Assembly: GCF_041146795.1 (NCBI RefSeq)
Contig: NC_135176.1
Location: forward strand, 19,355,786-19,419,785
Source: Maylandia zebra
Taxonomy: Eukaryota > Chordata > Actinopteri > Cichliformes > Cichlidae
DNA: 64,000 nucleotides
Direction: 5' to 3'
The number at the start of each line of letters is the position of its first letter. The stretch's first letter is position 1. This document shows, piece by piece, positions 23,918 through 36,433 of the stretch. The translations under genes and the position numbers were made by a program. Below the pieces are notes generated by a model. The model was not told the DNA's origin, ran no database searches, and saw only the letters and a list, made by a program, of their open reading frames with translations.

Positions 23918-24189
23918 TTAATGCTGACTTGTGAGTGCTGACCTCAACTGAGGCATGTGAGTCCTGCAGTTCTTTACATGTTCTGGATTGTTTTGTGACC
24001 TTTAAGTGATTTCTTGACTCACCAGGTCTGACAGTAAACAGACCCGGGTGTGGCTAGTAAACCTGAACTCAGCTTTCCAAAAAATGTGGTTAAGCACAGT
24101 TAATTCATAACTTAACAAGGAAGGCAATTACTTAAACCTACACCACAGATCATGTAGGTTTTTCCTTAAAGGTACGGTGTGTAAAATCT

Positions 24190-25590
24190 GACCATTAAAT
24201 GTCAGTAGCTTGCACAGTTTTGTTTTCTTACCTCTCCCAGTTGAAGCACAAAATCCTGACTCCAGTGGCCGTTGTAGAACAAACAACTCTTGAGTGTTGT
24301 TTGTCTGTAGCGAGTGTAGGCTGTCAGTATGCTGTTTACCTCGGTTTGTCCACATCTACTTACTCTGTAAGAGGCTGTAAAAGTTTATAAAAGGAGTCTG
24401 GTATGAGTCAGAGAAGCTCACTGTCCGATGACAATGATAAAAAGGTAAAATGTTAAGGAAATGCTACGTGGTAATCGCTGCTTATTTTTTTAACACTCAC
24501 GTGTTAGAGCCCTGACTTCAGCTCAGGAGCTGAGGCTTGCGGTAAGGAGGAGGAAGAGGATAACATTTTATTAAGATGTTTTTATTTCTTTGGTGAAAGG
24601 TTCCTCTTCTCAGAAATATAAAGATAAAGAATAGATATTAAGTTTTATATCTTGAAGGTGAAGGCATGAATTAAAATTTGCATCCGCAAATGGCTACAAG
24701 TTCTTGTTTCCTCTGCTTTTGGCATACTGCATATATGACACATATATTAGGCGGGATGTGCATTGGGATACTGGATTCAACATGGCAGCTTCCACAAACA
24801 GGCGCCTGTTTCTGTGAATTTCTAATGAATTAATTCTAAGTTTAGGAGACCAGAATTTCAAATCAGCATCATGTTGCCATGGTAAGACTTAAAAGTAGTG
24901 ACAGAGCACACCATCCCCCACCACCCCTGCCAAAGAAATATCAGGAAATGTTAAAGGTAGCTGAGATTAAATGGCTCCTCAGATTTTTACAGTCACAGCC
25001 TTTTTATTCAAAATCTAGAGGAGTGGACTTTTGCTGTTCAAAACACTAATTCACTTTTCAGGCCTTGAAGCAAAACCCACATATAAAGTTTATTATTTAA
25101 AGGGACTTAAAATAAACTGAAGCTGGACACCAAGAGTGCTTTTTATACAGCATAAGAACTGAATAGGATTTTAATAAATTTACAACAACAGCATTTGTAA
25201 AACTGAATAAGATTAACAGTATTTAATAATTACATGTCTTCATATTATGTTTCATACTTAAATTGCACTAGATTCAAGATCCAAAATATGTTTCCCAAGA
25301 ATATTGAAACATCTCCTCCAGGTATGTTGAGATATTTAAAAAAAAAATACATGATGGTTCTTGCACAGAAAAAGTTCAGTGACTTTATAAAAACTCCTTA
25401 AACAGAATTTGCAATATGCAATATTATTGTTCTTTGCAGAAGTGTAACAGAGATGTCCCTTTATTCACTCCAGACCCAGTTCTCTGGAGCGTTTTCGCAT
25501 CACACTTGTTTCAGCTGTTTATGGCTGCCTTCCTGACAAGCTGTCACATCATCCTGTCCAAACAACTAAGACTTTAAGTAAGAGCAAAGA
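24190..25590. other. Intergenic region between ABHD11 and the BICD-like gene
   Basis: There is no convincing gene. The start (24,165-24,390) has the look of an unclassified MITE (TTAAAGGTACGGTGTGTAAAATCTG..) but a matching opposite end was not found. On the minus strand, AATAAA (plus-strand TTTATT at 25,460-25,465) lies about 290 bp past the BICD-like stop and could be its polyadenylation signal. Confidence 0.45.
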
Positions 25591-25753
25591 AGGAGATCAA
25601 TGTGAAAACAGTCTTTTAGTTTCAAACGGCGCAGTGAGGCTCAAAGGACAACAAAAAGCAGCGTGTTTTTCATTGTGGAGGAATTCTAAAGAGCTACACG
25701 TCAAAGTTTTGCAGCAGAACGAGTGTTTGAAGTCATTCGAAGTCATCACTACT

Positions 25754-26910
25754 TCAGTCGAGCGATACGACCTGAAAGCCATCGTCTTCTTCCCTTCCTC
25801 TCGCTAAATCCTGGTCTCCTTGACGACTGCTCTTGCCCATCCTGAGCTTGTCCCTCCAGTTGCTACTTCTGCCAATGGTAGGGGGCGTTTTGGGAGCCAG
25901 AGCAGCAGATGCTGCAGACTTGGAGGTGGGGCTTTGGTTTGAGCTGTTTGCGGGGGTGGCGGCTCCAGCCACAGGGAAGGTGGTCGGCCGCTGCATGGGT
26001 GCTCTGTTCGTCCTCCTCAGGATGCCCATGCGAGAGGGCTTCTTCTGGTTCTGCTCTGCCTGCTGCTGACTCTTCACCTGCTGTTGGAGGATCAGCTGAA
26101 AGTCCTCCTGAGGTAAGTCAAGGAAAAAACAATGTCAGCACATCGTTACAGCACATCCATCCCTTTTCTTCTGCGTACCCATATAAGGATCATGGAGAGA
26201 CTGGCCTATCCCAGCTGTTATAACAGTGGCAGGCAAAGTAGACACAGGACAAGTCGCTAGTGTGACACAGTGCTAACACATAGAGGCAGTTCACTCTGAC
26301 ATTCACAGCTGTGGTCATATTAGAATCATTCAAGCACATCTACAGACTGGTCTCTAAGCAAAGGTAGGAAACAAGTGAGAAAATATGCTGATTGACCAGT
26401 TTTATAACATTAGAGTGTGACATCTGTGTCACACATGCCTTTTCTGCAGCTGCTTTCAGAGCGATGCATGTATACTGACTGAATAAGAGGCTGTACAGAA
26501 ATGCATTAAGGGAAGGCCATAGAGACAGATTCAGGACTTTTCATGTTTTTATATCACAATTACCCCACTAATAAGTGCTCACACATAATGCATGCGTACT
26601 GTGAATCTGTCTAATAAAGCAAGAAACATAACTACATTAAATTTGGCCTTTATCCACCCCTGGATCACCCCCAGAGTTGCTGTTATTGCTTTTTAGATTC
26701 CTCCGAGGAAGTCCGGTTCTGAGCAACCATCAGCTTTAGTGATGGTTGCTCTTTGACCTTACCTTATCCGTAATGACTATTAGACCAATCTGAATATTGT
26801 ATTAGCGTTGAGTCCAAAGATGACCAAACCAAAGGCGGCATATCTGGTCAGGAACTCAATAACACTTGAATTTGTCCCACAGGTGCAAACTATCTTGGAG
26901 TTTAATGGAA

Positions 26911-26974
<64 letters not shown>

Positions 26975-29900
26975 GATTTGAGGACCATTTGAATATTTCG
27001 GGGGTTTTTTAAGGGTGGCTGCATAAGCAGAGACCACCCTCACTAACTTCTGATGCAAACCCAGTCATTTTGTTGCATAAGCAGGCCTGAACTATGACAG
27101 AAACACCTCAGAGCTTCAAGGTCGACTCCAAGTAGGATTTCAGGTGTAACAAGTTAAGTCACGAGTCACTTCAGCAGAAATGTCTTCTACTGTGATGCGT
27201 AAGTTCAACAAGACAGGTCTATAATCACTCGTCTGCCTGCTTTCCTGGGTTTTTGGCTACAAGTCTACGCTTTACAATATTTCCTCTTTCCCACACTGTA
27301 AAACTCAATGCTGACATCATCGCTCTAGTCCAATCATTTATCTTTCTCCGAGCTGCTCGTGTCATTCTATCATTCAAACTTTATTTCATTTTTTTTAAAA
27401 CACAGATACCACTATACTCTGTTATGAGGGGTCGTCAAAGTCTAATCACCAAACATCATGTTGAGTTCTTCCCGATAATTTCTCCTTAAACAGCGAATGT
27501 GCAAAATTTGTGTGTAAAAATATTTTTTGGACACTTCTCTTACAGCAGCCATTCACATCGGCAGTTTTGTGGCATTTTTTTATTTTTGTCATAAATTTAA
27601 TTTTCCAATTGTTTTTCCCACAGGGATGAAACAGATCTGACCAATCAGACCATTGGATTTGGCTACGAGTGCACCTCAAAACGCGCACCAATAAGGAATA
27701 TAGATTATATAGAATATTTTACCTCAGACACACAGCTAGACAGCTCCAAGTAAATGAGCTCCCTGAAATTATTTGATCCCAACTCTGCCAACAAAGCTCA
27801 AACTGCCACACTGACATCCTGAAATATGTACGAAAGCAGCTGCGATCCACTTTCAGCACCACAGCTCTTCCTTTTCTTGTTTAGAAACATCAAGACCAGC
27901 TCCACATTGCCTGATGTTGACCTCTGTTTTTTCAAAGTGCATCTTTTGAGGACGAATTTTTCACAAAATCGCAACGTGTTCGGTGTGTGTGTTGTTGTTT
28001 TTAACAGCTCATTCAGTGCATAAAGGCTTTAAGGGATGACAGTATTTTTATACCAGCGTTGATTCCACGTTCATCTTTATCTTGTAAAAAGGTTGTAACA
28101 TTAAAAACATTTACTGTATGGTCCTTAGGATTAACCCAACATAAACAGTGGAGTCCCACTGTGTGACTTAGCAGACTGCATAAAGACATACAGATAAAAG
28201 GATCACTAAAAATACACAAATAAAAGCCAACAATTAAGAAATTCTAGGAAAATGGCGCTAACGAAGGTCTAAACACAAAGAAATCTAAGATATAATGAAT
28301 GGGTAGGCTTTTGATATTTTACAGAAAGCCAGAAACACACTTAAATGAGATTCACATCCTATCCTGAGATGCATCGGAGTGAGATGAACACTGACAGTGA
28401 CAGTAAGGTTTTGATGTTTTGTTTCAATTACTCACAGATGTGTGATGCATTAAAACCACACTTTTTCTTCTAAACTATGCAAACATAAGTCTTCCATCTT
28501 TCATGCAGTTTACGTGAAATGACTTGAGGTTTCAGGTACACCTGAAACAGATGCTGCTGCTCTCAACATTAAAGAGCATGCCGTGTAGTTTCAGTTTAAC
28601 GCTGCAGCAGTCAGGTGCTCGGAAGATGAAGATGTGGGCCATAAGCCAAAGTGCCAGAACAGCCGCTGGCATTAACGCCTGCACGTGATGGCGTGCTGAA
28701 TTCAATACAAGAGAGTTTTAATTGCAGTCTGGTGTGTGTTTTTATTGGCTGAACACGAAACCAGGTTGTGAAAGTATGTGTGCGTGCGTGTGTCCTACTT
28801 TCCCCCACTCCTTTGAGTGTCTTATGTTTACACCTTCCCACCAGCTCTCTTTTCCTCAGTAAAGCCCAGTGTGCTCAGATTATAGATCTCGGTTGAGTGT
28901 TTGCCCAGAGAAGCACACCCTTGTGTTGTCTCTGTTAAACATTAAACTCATTTCAGGTTTACCTTCCAGGCCTCGAGCTCCAGCGACAGTTCCAGACGTT
29001 TCTGTGCAGCTTCCAGCAGGTGGTTGTTCAGCGTCATCATCTCCGTCTTACTCCGCAGCAGCTCGGCCTCCATCGCCTTTTTCCTGCACAGAGGAACAGA
29101 AAGAATGACACACTCCACAAAAATAGATGCAGTACAGTCAGCTTCCCTCTTTTTTCCCCCCTCTTACATTTCGATTATTTTGCTCTTTAGAGGAGTGTGA
29201 CTGTGTATGTGCTCACTTTTCTATGGCCTCATCTCTGTCCCGCAGCGCCTGCTGGAGAATTGCACTGTCTTCTGCCACCTTTCCTCCAGGTTTGGACTCC
29301 TGGATGGACAAACAGGCAAACATGGCAGCGTTATCTTTCTTTCCATTACCTAACATTTTCCACATTTAATCTCACTAACTTTAGTCTCTCTTATCAGCTG
29401 AAATCTGGCCTCTACCTTAGTTCCACACCTTGAAAGTTTCTGTAAACATCTCACGAGGCAAACTCCAGAAAGACTTGCTGATGGTGTTACTTGTAAACTT
29501 GTTCGACTGCATACCTGAGCTTAGCACATGGGTGGAGGAATTAATGATGTTTTTTTCTGAGGCAAACAATGACGATGTTTCATCAGGAGGAGACAGAGAT
29601 GCCCTCAGCGTGAGCGTTAGTATCTGTGTACAAGCCTCGGGGCTAATGCTTAGAGGATTTTTGTGGTGTTAGCCAGAGTCAAAGAAAAATTACTCGTGTT
29701 AGGATGTTTGTTTTATTTACTGTGGCCCATTTTCTTAAGTATAATACACAATTTTGCCTTTACTCTATAATTTCCTGTTTACTGACTCCCCAAAAGGCCC
29801 ATTGTTAGCCAAAAACCAACAAAAGCACTACAAAAATGTATTAATGCTTCTTTTGAAGTCACGTTAATACCAGGAGTGCCCAGTGGTCTAAAGACTATAT

Positions 29901-31711
29901 AATCACTAATGTTTAAGGTTATACAATGGAGCAAATAAATATTTGATATCTTGCTGAATTTTTTAGTTTGCTCACGTACAAAGAAATGAGCAATCACTAA
30001 TTTTTATAGTAATTTCATTTTAATGGTGAGAGACAGAGAAGCATCCCAAAAAACACACATTACATAAACGTTATAAATTGATTTGACTAACGAATTCATT
30101 TGTCACCTTTGACCTTCTGCTAGCATAAAAACATTCGTCTGAGTAACGTGTCCACTGAAACCAGCTCAAACAACGACGTCAGAGAAATAGAAGTGCTGAC
30201 GAGCTTTATTTACTCTGACCTGTTTGGTGTGGCTGATTGCCAGTTTGCGGGCCACGTTCTGCAGCTGGCCCAGAGCGGCGTCCAGGCGGTTTTCCCCATC
30301 GGACGGCTCGATCTGGCTGGACTCTGGCTCTGTCAGCGGGTGCAGCAGCCTCAGAATAGACAAAACTTCCTCTGTGACCTGGAATAAAAATCAACGGAAA
30401 AGAAATTTTTTTTTAAACCTCCAGAGCTCTGCGGATGTATACCATAGTACTGTGTTGTGGTAAACTGTACCCGATCTTTGTGTTGACTCCAGCCCTCTCC
30501 TTCTCTGTTTTCCTGCAGTTTGTCCACCTGGGCCTTCAGCTTGATACTTCGTCTGCGGGACAGCTCCACTTCTCGCCGTACTTCTTTAAGCTACAAACAC
30601 CATAATTTAATATCCCATCAGAAAATGTTTAGTTTCTCTTGCTGTGAAAGTAAATCAAAGCCTGCACTCAAAAGCTCCTACTTCATGACATTTTTTACAC
30701 AATCTGAACAGAAACTGCTAATCTACAATCTCGAGTGAAACAACAGATAAAAAATCCAGTCATACTAGTTGAGAGGTCATCCAACACTAAACTGTTTGAT
30801 GACGTTCACGTCTTCACACATGAATGCAATCCTGGAAGTGTGCGTACACACAGATATCAGAGATATAGGACTAATAAGTGCTGTTAACATGTGTCCAAAA
30901 TCATTCATTGTCACTGGAAACTGAGGTTTACTGCACTCTGACAGCAGAGCATCAAACGTGTTTTTATTCTACTTCATTATGTTTGCATGGCAGGACTCTG
31001 TGCGCTTTGTGTGTTTGTACCCTTTGATACACTGCTAAGCAACAGTTCAATCAGCCTCCTCCCTGTTTTACAGGTTTCATGTTTGACAATCCTCTTCAAA
31101 CAGATCTCAGTTCAAGCGCTGGTGCTTTAAAATATTTGTGGTTTTTACACACGTGAATATTAAAAAGACTATCTTGGCGTTACCGTGTCTGAGTAGTGTC
31201 CCAGTGTTCTGCGTCTGCTGAGCGGCTTGCCACTGTTTAGCAGGTCTGGTAGGGTCCCGTCTAGGTAGTTCCTCTGGAAAGAGTTTGTGTTTTCATTGGA
31301 TCCTGACCCTTCAGAGTCCCTTGCTTCCTCTGAGGCCACCTCACCCACGCTGTCTTTCTCGTCAGACTGTGAGGTGCTTTCGTCGTCACCCAGCTCATCT
31401 TCGCTGATATCGTTCAAATTCAATTCGTTAATGAGGCATGTGTTTTTACCAGCCAGCAGACTGGCAGTGTTTCCTTTAGAGTAATCTTTCTCTGTCTCGT
31501 CTACAGACTCTTCTGGATCGTCTGTCTTTGTTGTGGCATTTGGTTCAGGTTCTCTTGGCAAAACCATTGCTCGGTAATAAGTATATTTGTTCCTGAGCGA
31601 GCCCAGCTGTCTGTCCTCCAACCTGTTCAGAGAGGAGTAGAGTTGCTCGCTGGTGGTGACTCGAGGTCTCAGCTTCTCATTGAGGACTGAAAAAGGCTGA
31701 CTGAAATCCAT
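25754..31711 (-). CDS. BICD family-like cargo adaptor (BICDL-related coiled-coil protein)
   Basis: Six coding exons on the minus strand: 31711-31184, 30590-30471, 30378-30220, 29299-29217, 29083-28963 and 26107-25754. They join in frame into 454 residues. Residues 1-176 are Ser/Asp/Glu-rich and probably disordered. Residues 177-216 and 225-269 are short coiled-coil segments. Residues 284-350 closely resemble the C-terminal cargo-binding block of BICDL1 (RDRDEAIEKKKAM, then MMTLNNHLLEAAQKRLELS, then LEAWKEDF). The tail is rich in Gln, Ser, Pro and Ala and ends GFQVVSLD. BICDL proteins link Rab6 vesicles to kinesin or dynein. This model lacks the long N-terminal dynein-binding coils, so either it is a divergent family member or 5' exons are unseen. 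An acceptor at 31,720-31,721 just before the ATG shows that at least one upstream exon exists. Confidence 0.75.
26912..26974. repeat. (TA)n microsatellite in the last intron of the BICD-like gene
   Basis: About 30 TA units run into a few TATG units. The open reading frame across it is only low-complexity Tyr-Ile repeats. Confidence 0.97.
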
Positions 31712-31863
31712 GGCCGGCTCTGTGGAAGTCACAGGCAGAAGTGGGCTCAGTTAAACCATCTGCAGACAGCGCCAGGTAAAAACAAACTCAGGAAAGCAAG
31801 AGGAAGTCCATAAAACAAGGTGGAGTGAGGATGACAAATAGAATGTCATTAAACTTGTTTTAC

Positions 31864-31970
31864 CTGAACTGTGTGCGTCTTCACTGGGGCATGATATGAC
31901 ACGATGTGATGTCAGCGGAGGCTGTGGCTTCAAGTGGCCCGTCTGAGCTTTCTTCCTCCTTTTTCTGCCG
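31864..31970 (-). other. Candidate upstream exon of the BICD-like gene
   Basis: On the minus strand an acceptor (TTTTTGTAG) ends at 31,971 and a donor (CAG|GTAAAA) begins at 31,863. The 107 bp between them can be read in a phase that joins the acceptor before the main ATG and encodes a Lys/Arg-rich then Pro/Ser-rich peptide (RKRRKKAQ..). It has no in-frame ATG, so it may be coding, with a more distant start, or it may be 5' UTR. Confidence 0.35.
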
Positions 31971-31971
31971 C

Positions 31972-32880
31972 TACAAAAACATGACGTGCAAACATACCAC
32001 AGCAGCAGGGAGACAAATGGGAGGAGGGCTTCTGATACAATCTAGTTATTCAAACCTGACGCATGAAACTTTATTTAAACTCTTCCTTTATCAAGAAAGT
32101 CACACATACATAGAACATAGCTACTAGGAGTAGGCCAGTAAACAGAGGTGAAAATAAATTACACAACAGCATCAGCGGAAGTGAATGTTTGCTTGTGAAA
32201 AATCACACTTCTGATAAGTCCCTGATTTATTTTTGGTACTGAAAGACTTTGGGGAAAACACCAGTTAGAGTCATTCCTGATATCTGAGGTAAAACGGATT
32301 CTGTGACAAACCTCCCACATGCCTGTGCAAAGATGAATCAGTAAGTGACTGAAGGAAAAAAATGATCATCATCAGTTATGTGCATTTAAAAAAAGCTGTT
32401 TCCATTACAGTTCACATGGTTATGCGATTCACCAAGATGCAGCAAGGAAGTGGTTCTTGATTGTGTTTTTCCCACTAAGCCAAGGCTGTTTTGAGCAAGA
32501 AGTAGGTCGCCTCTAAATTAAATATTCAGCTAGATAGGCCCACTTTTTTTTTTAAACAAATTCTCTTAAATATGGAATCAGACATCTCTATTTCACTGTT
32601 TTGAGGTGCTTCTGCTTTTTTACCCGTCAGTGCCACAATTAATCTTGTAATTTGCCTTAATTACCTTTTTTCTTTTTTTGCAGTATACAACTACTTTATT
32701 GTGGCTAATCAAAGTCAGTAGAATGACAGACTGAGGCACATACCTATCTGAACAAATGTTGTTTAACTTTATTTATGCCTCAGAGTTTTAATCAGATATA
32801 TCTGACACAGAAAGTTTTCACAGGACTGCATTCAGTCACGCTAGAAACTAAATACACCCTATTATCTACAATCCTGTAGA
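31972..32880. other. Intergenic DNA upstream of the BICD-like gene
   Basis: AT-rich sequence with no recognised repeat family or gene. It may contain the promoter or further 5' exons of the BICD-like gene, but I could not identify any. A minus-strand hydrophobic reading at about 31,975-32,040 lacks a start codon and looks accidental. Confidence 0.4.
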
Positions 32881-32884
32881 ACGA

Positions 32885-33600
32885 TGTGGAGGAATTTTGG
32901 CTCACTTTTTTACTAATGTTGTTTCAGTTCATTGAGGTTTGTGGGCATTTCATTATGCACAGCATTTCAATCATGTGCTTCAACATTTCCTCCTTTCTTT
33001 TTCAGTCATTCTGGTGTAGATTTGTTGCTGTGTTTGGGATCAATGTCCTGTTGCATGACCATACAACCTAGCTTGAGCTGTTGGATGGACGGCTTCACAT
33101 TTGAATCTTTGGTATATAGAGGACTAGGCCTGTGGCTGCAAAACAAGCCCAAACCATCACCCCTCCTCCACTGTGCTTGACAGCTTTTACTAGATGTTTC
33201 TGCTAATGTGCTGCGTTTGTCCATTACGTCACATATCTCCAGTTTCACCTTGTCTGTTCAAAGGACATTTTTCCTTTTGTTCATATGCAACAATGCAAAC
33301 CTAAGCTGTGTTCCCATCTTCTATTTGGTTGGAAACCCTTCCAAACAGGCCATGTATGCTCAGTATTTTTCTTATTGTACTGTCTTGGACTTAACATTTA
33401 ACATGCTAACTGAGGCCTGTAGAGTCTGAGATGAGCGCACTTTGCTTTTGCGTATCATCTCGGAGTATTGCATTGTCTGACCTTGTGGTCAATTTGCTAG
33501 GAAATCTACTCCTAAGAAGATTGTAGCATTAAGCTAACACACACCTACTTAGTTAATCGAGTAAATTTGATAAGCAGCACCTGGCTGCTGCTTATCCACT
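32885..33600 (-). pseudogene. Tc1-like transposon relic
   Basis: The sequence follows a common fish Tc1 element read in reverse: GGAGGAATTTTGGCTCAC, CATTGTCCTGTTGCATGACC-like, GCAAAACAAGCCCAAACCAT, CTTCCAAACAGGCCATG-like, CTAACTGAGGCCTGTAGAG, then the tail AGCAGCACCTGGCTGCTGCT. Relative to that family it has large internal losses and no reading frame longer than about 80 codons. It has no function and is old. Confidence 0.8.
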
Positions 33601-33804
33601 TGCTTCCTGTAGAAGCTGTAAGGCCATCTGCATATAGTCCCGTCTATGAGCCTGTTGCAGCTAGCTATTGGTTATCTTAGCTTAGCATTTTTGATCTCCA
33701 GATCAAAAGCACCTCAGCACATTTAAAGCTTTCTAATTAACTCTTTATGTGGCTTAATTCTCACAAACAGAAACAAAAAGAGTAAAGAATTAAGAACAGC
33801 TTAT

Positions 33805-34655
33805 TATTATTCAATAATAATAATAATAATAAATTTTAATTATGAAGTTGCCTTTCAAGACACAAGATAAAATGAACAAACAGTGGGTTCACAGTGAAAA
33901 TGCACATTTGAGCAGATGGGTTTTGAGTTGAGATTTAAACTGGGGGTAAAGAGTTCCACAGCCTGGGAGCAGAGCAGCTAAAAGCTCTGCTTCCCATGGT
34001 GCTGAGGCGGAAAGAGGGCACAGCGAGCTGGATAGAAGAAGAAGATTGAAGTGAGTGGGCAGAAGAGATAGTGCTTAACAGGTCAGACAGGTAAGGAGGT
34101 GCAAGGTTATGAATGGCCTTGAAGGTGAGCAGAAGAAGTTTGAATATTATCCGGAATTTTACTGGGAGCCTGTGAAGTTCCTGAAGAAAAGGGGTGATGT
34201 GCTGGTAGGAGGGGGTTCTGGTGATAATGCGAGCAGCAGAGTCCTGAAACAGTTGAAGCTTATGGAGGGTTTATGGGGGAGACCATGCAAATGAGAATTG
34301 CAGTAGTCAATACGGGATGTAACGAGACTGTGGACAAGAATGGACGGAAACTGGGTGGAATGAGAAGGACGTAATCTGTTTATGTTGGGCAGATGGAAAT
34401 AGGCAGAACGGGTGAGATTATAGATGTGAGATTTATAGGAAAGTGAACTGTCTAGGATGACACCAAGGCTCTTAACCCGAGGAGAAGGGAAAACTGTGGA
34501 GTTATCAATAGTGAGTGAGAAATGGTTCAACTTCAAAAGGTTGGATTTGGTGCCAATAAGGAGGATCTCAGTTTTATCCTCATTGAGCTTTAGAAAATTA
34601 GAGCTATTTACTAAGTTTTGAATGCTTTCTGCTGTTTGTAACTGATGTAACAAGT
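33805..34655 (-). pseudogene. L2-type LINE fragment
   Basis: A minus-strand frame (34,653-34,159) encodes an L2 reverse transcriptase segment: LKLNEDKTEILLIGTKSNLL (just after the catalytic region), VKSLGVILDSSLSYKSHI and LVTSRIDYCNSHLHGLPHK. Beyond it, in other frames, come the thumb and C-terminal pieces (LAPPYLSDLL, APRLWNSLPP). The 3' end is a (TTA)n tail (33,805-33,835). The endonuclease and RT core are missing, as usual for 5'-truncated LINEs, and frame breaks show that it is dead. Confidence 0.88.
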
Positions 34656-34659
34656 TTTG

Positions 34660-36045
34660 TCACCACGTTTATTAATGAAGTCCTCCTGAGCCCTGATACA
34701 TATGTCAGATTTAGATTTTTCAATTCTATTTTTTTAATATTATGTATTTAATGTATATGAAATAATCCCATGACTTTGCGTTCTGATATCAAAGCAAAAA
34801 TATTCAATAAAACTTCACCATGCTCCAGAAATATTTGTGCACAATTGCTTCACATTATAACGCATTCCAAGAAGCTGCATCGTCAGACAATACCTGTGGA
34901 GGTGGTCTGTGACAATGTGAGGCTATTCATATGCATTCATTTGCAGGGCGGTCCCTGTTGTATTTCCAGTGAAACAATTTTAAAATGTCAGCAGTGTTGC
35001 GCGTTTAATTTTTGTCTTGTGTAATTATGTTCCAATCAGAAAGAAAGTCAGTAAGCAAAGAAACACATTTAACTCTGTTCTGTATTTTGGAGTTATTCTC
35101 ACTGTTTTGGTAAGGTTCAATAAAGGGGGTGGAGCCTTGTGAAGCACAAATACCAGACTGTACAGCACCTTTTGTTTTTCCTCAACTGAATGAATCAAGG
35201 ACCTCCCAGGTCTTTGGTATTAATACAGACATTTAGCCTGTTCTTAACCAGGAAGATTAAAAAAAAAAAAAAACTTTCTGCAAAGTCATTCAGAATTTGG
35301 TAACAAGACATCCTAACATCTGCCTCTAACTTTGCTCTCCTCCTCAAGAAATGCAGCTTAAAACAACCTCTGCACAAGCTGTTTGATAACAGTTTGTCCA
35401 TTTTATATCATTAGATTATTAGAATAACCAGGACTCAAACTGATTCTTTGGTCAGGGCTAAGACACTTCATCACAAAGTCAGAGGTCATGGCTTTATACT
35501 GTTACTGTATTTAACCAAAGTGGAGTTTTTCAAAACATTTCTGGTCTGTTTAGCAGAATGAGCCCAATCAGTCAGACCCTCACTATGGGAAAGTAAACAG
35601 AAAGCCAAGGACAGGATTAGAGAAGCCTAGACTGAACAAACGGACCAATTTACTACCCAGTCACATAGAAATGCTCAACAAAAGACACATCCCACCACAT
35701 GGAAGGAAGACTACCAATGCTGGCAAAGAGTGCCCCACTTGTTCATTTCACTGGATATGTTCAGAGGCATGTAACCAAGTCTCTTTAGTTAAGCCTGCAC
35801 TACGCAGCAGAAACAGCTCCGGGATGGGCAGCCATGTGCTGTGACCAGTGAGGAGAAAGAGAAAAGAGGGGCACAGAGGGAGCACAAACAGCAGTGCTCC
35901 GTGGGGATTATATAGTACAATGAGGTCTTTTGAGAATAAATGTGGAATAAATTCAGGAATTCACAGGGATCCACTGAAGAGAAGCTAACGGGGGAGAAAC
36001 ATGATCTCGCAGTACTCACACTGCAAGGTTGCAAAACGAGGAATT
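34660..36045. other. Intergenic DNA without a recognised gene
   Basis: Simple AT-rich and mixed sequence. Open stretches of 60-86 codons in several frames lack domains and splice context. Some of it may be eroded retroelement sequence adjoining the fragment at 36,050. Confidence 0.45.
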
Positions 36046-36049
36046 TCAA

Positions 36050-36395
36050 CAGTCCAGCCTAGAAAGAAGGAAGTAGTTTTGAGAGAGCTGAAGAATTTTA
36101 GATTGATGTTGGAAGTGTCCAGAATTGACAAGATTAGAAATGTGTACATCAGAGCTCAGGTTGAGTGTCTTGGGAGCCAAAGGTTTGAGAGGCAAGGATA
36201 ACAAGCTTGGACATTTACAGAAGAGGAATAGTGGATATATTGGACAAAGAATGTTGAAGATGGAGGTGCCAGGCAGGAAGAAAAGAGGAAGACCAGACGG
36301 GAGATTCATAGATTTAGAGAGATGTGAGGGATAGGGTGAGATGGAGGCAGATTTATCTCCTGTGGCGACCTCTAAAGGCGAAGTAGCAAATGCAT
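36050..36395 (+). pseudogene. RTE-like LINE C-terminal fragment
   Basis: Plus-strand pieces in two frames resemble the end of a LINE reverse transcriptase: RIDKIRNVYIRAQVECLG, LGHLQKRNSGYIGQRMLKME, PGRKKRGRPDGRF. This is the order seen in the C-terminal domain of fish RTE-like elements. The frame is broken in several places. It lies directly downstream of SUMF2. Confidence 0.7.
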
Positions 36396-36433
36396 GGTGT
36401 AATCATTTAGCAAATGCATGGTGTAATCATTTA
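36384..36433. repeat. Two-copy 24 bp tandem duplication
   Basis: The unit AGCAAATGCATGGTGTAATC plus ATTT occurs twice in a row, identical. It is recent, since no substitutions separate the copies. Confidence 0.95.

Larger units (their letters stand above)
22127..24185 (-). mobile_element. Tc1-like transposon relic carrying nested insertions
   Basis: Both the CTGTGAAACAGTATTTG end (about 22,131) and the long body match a common fish Tc1-like element. Its transposase reads on the minus strand from about 23,950 back to 23,210. No long ORF survives. Typical end-proximal words are present (AAGTAATTGCCCCC near 23,173). The opposite end, near 24,120-24,185 (GGCAATTACTTAAACC..ATGTAGGTTTTTCCTT), is decayed. 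Two later insertions interrupt it: a mariner-like MITE at 22,190-23,031 and a short retroposon-like piece at 23,824-23,917. Confidence 0.8.

Noticed and set aside
24165-25100. Possible MITE beginning TTAAAGGTACGGTGTG
   Set aside because: The left end looks like a known fish MITE style, but no matching right end or target duplication was found.
26780-27058. 92-codon minus-strand frame
   Set aside because: It owes its length to the (TA)n microsatellite read as Tyr-Ile repeats.
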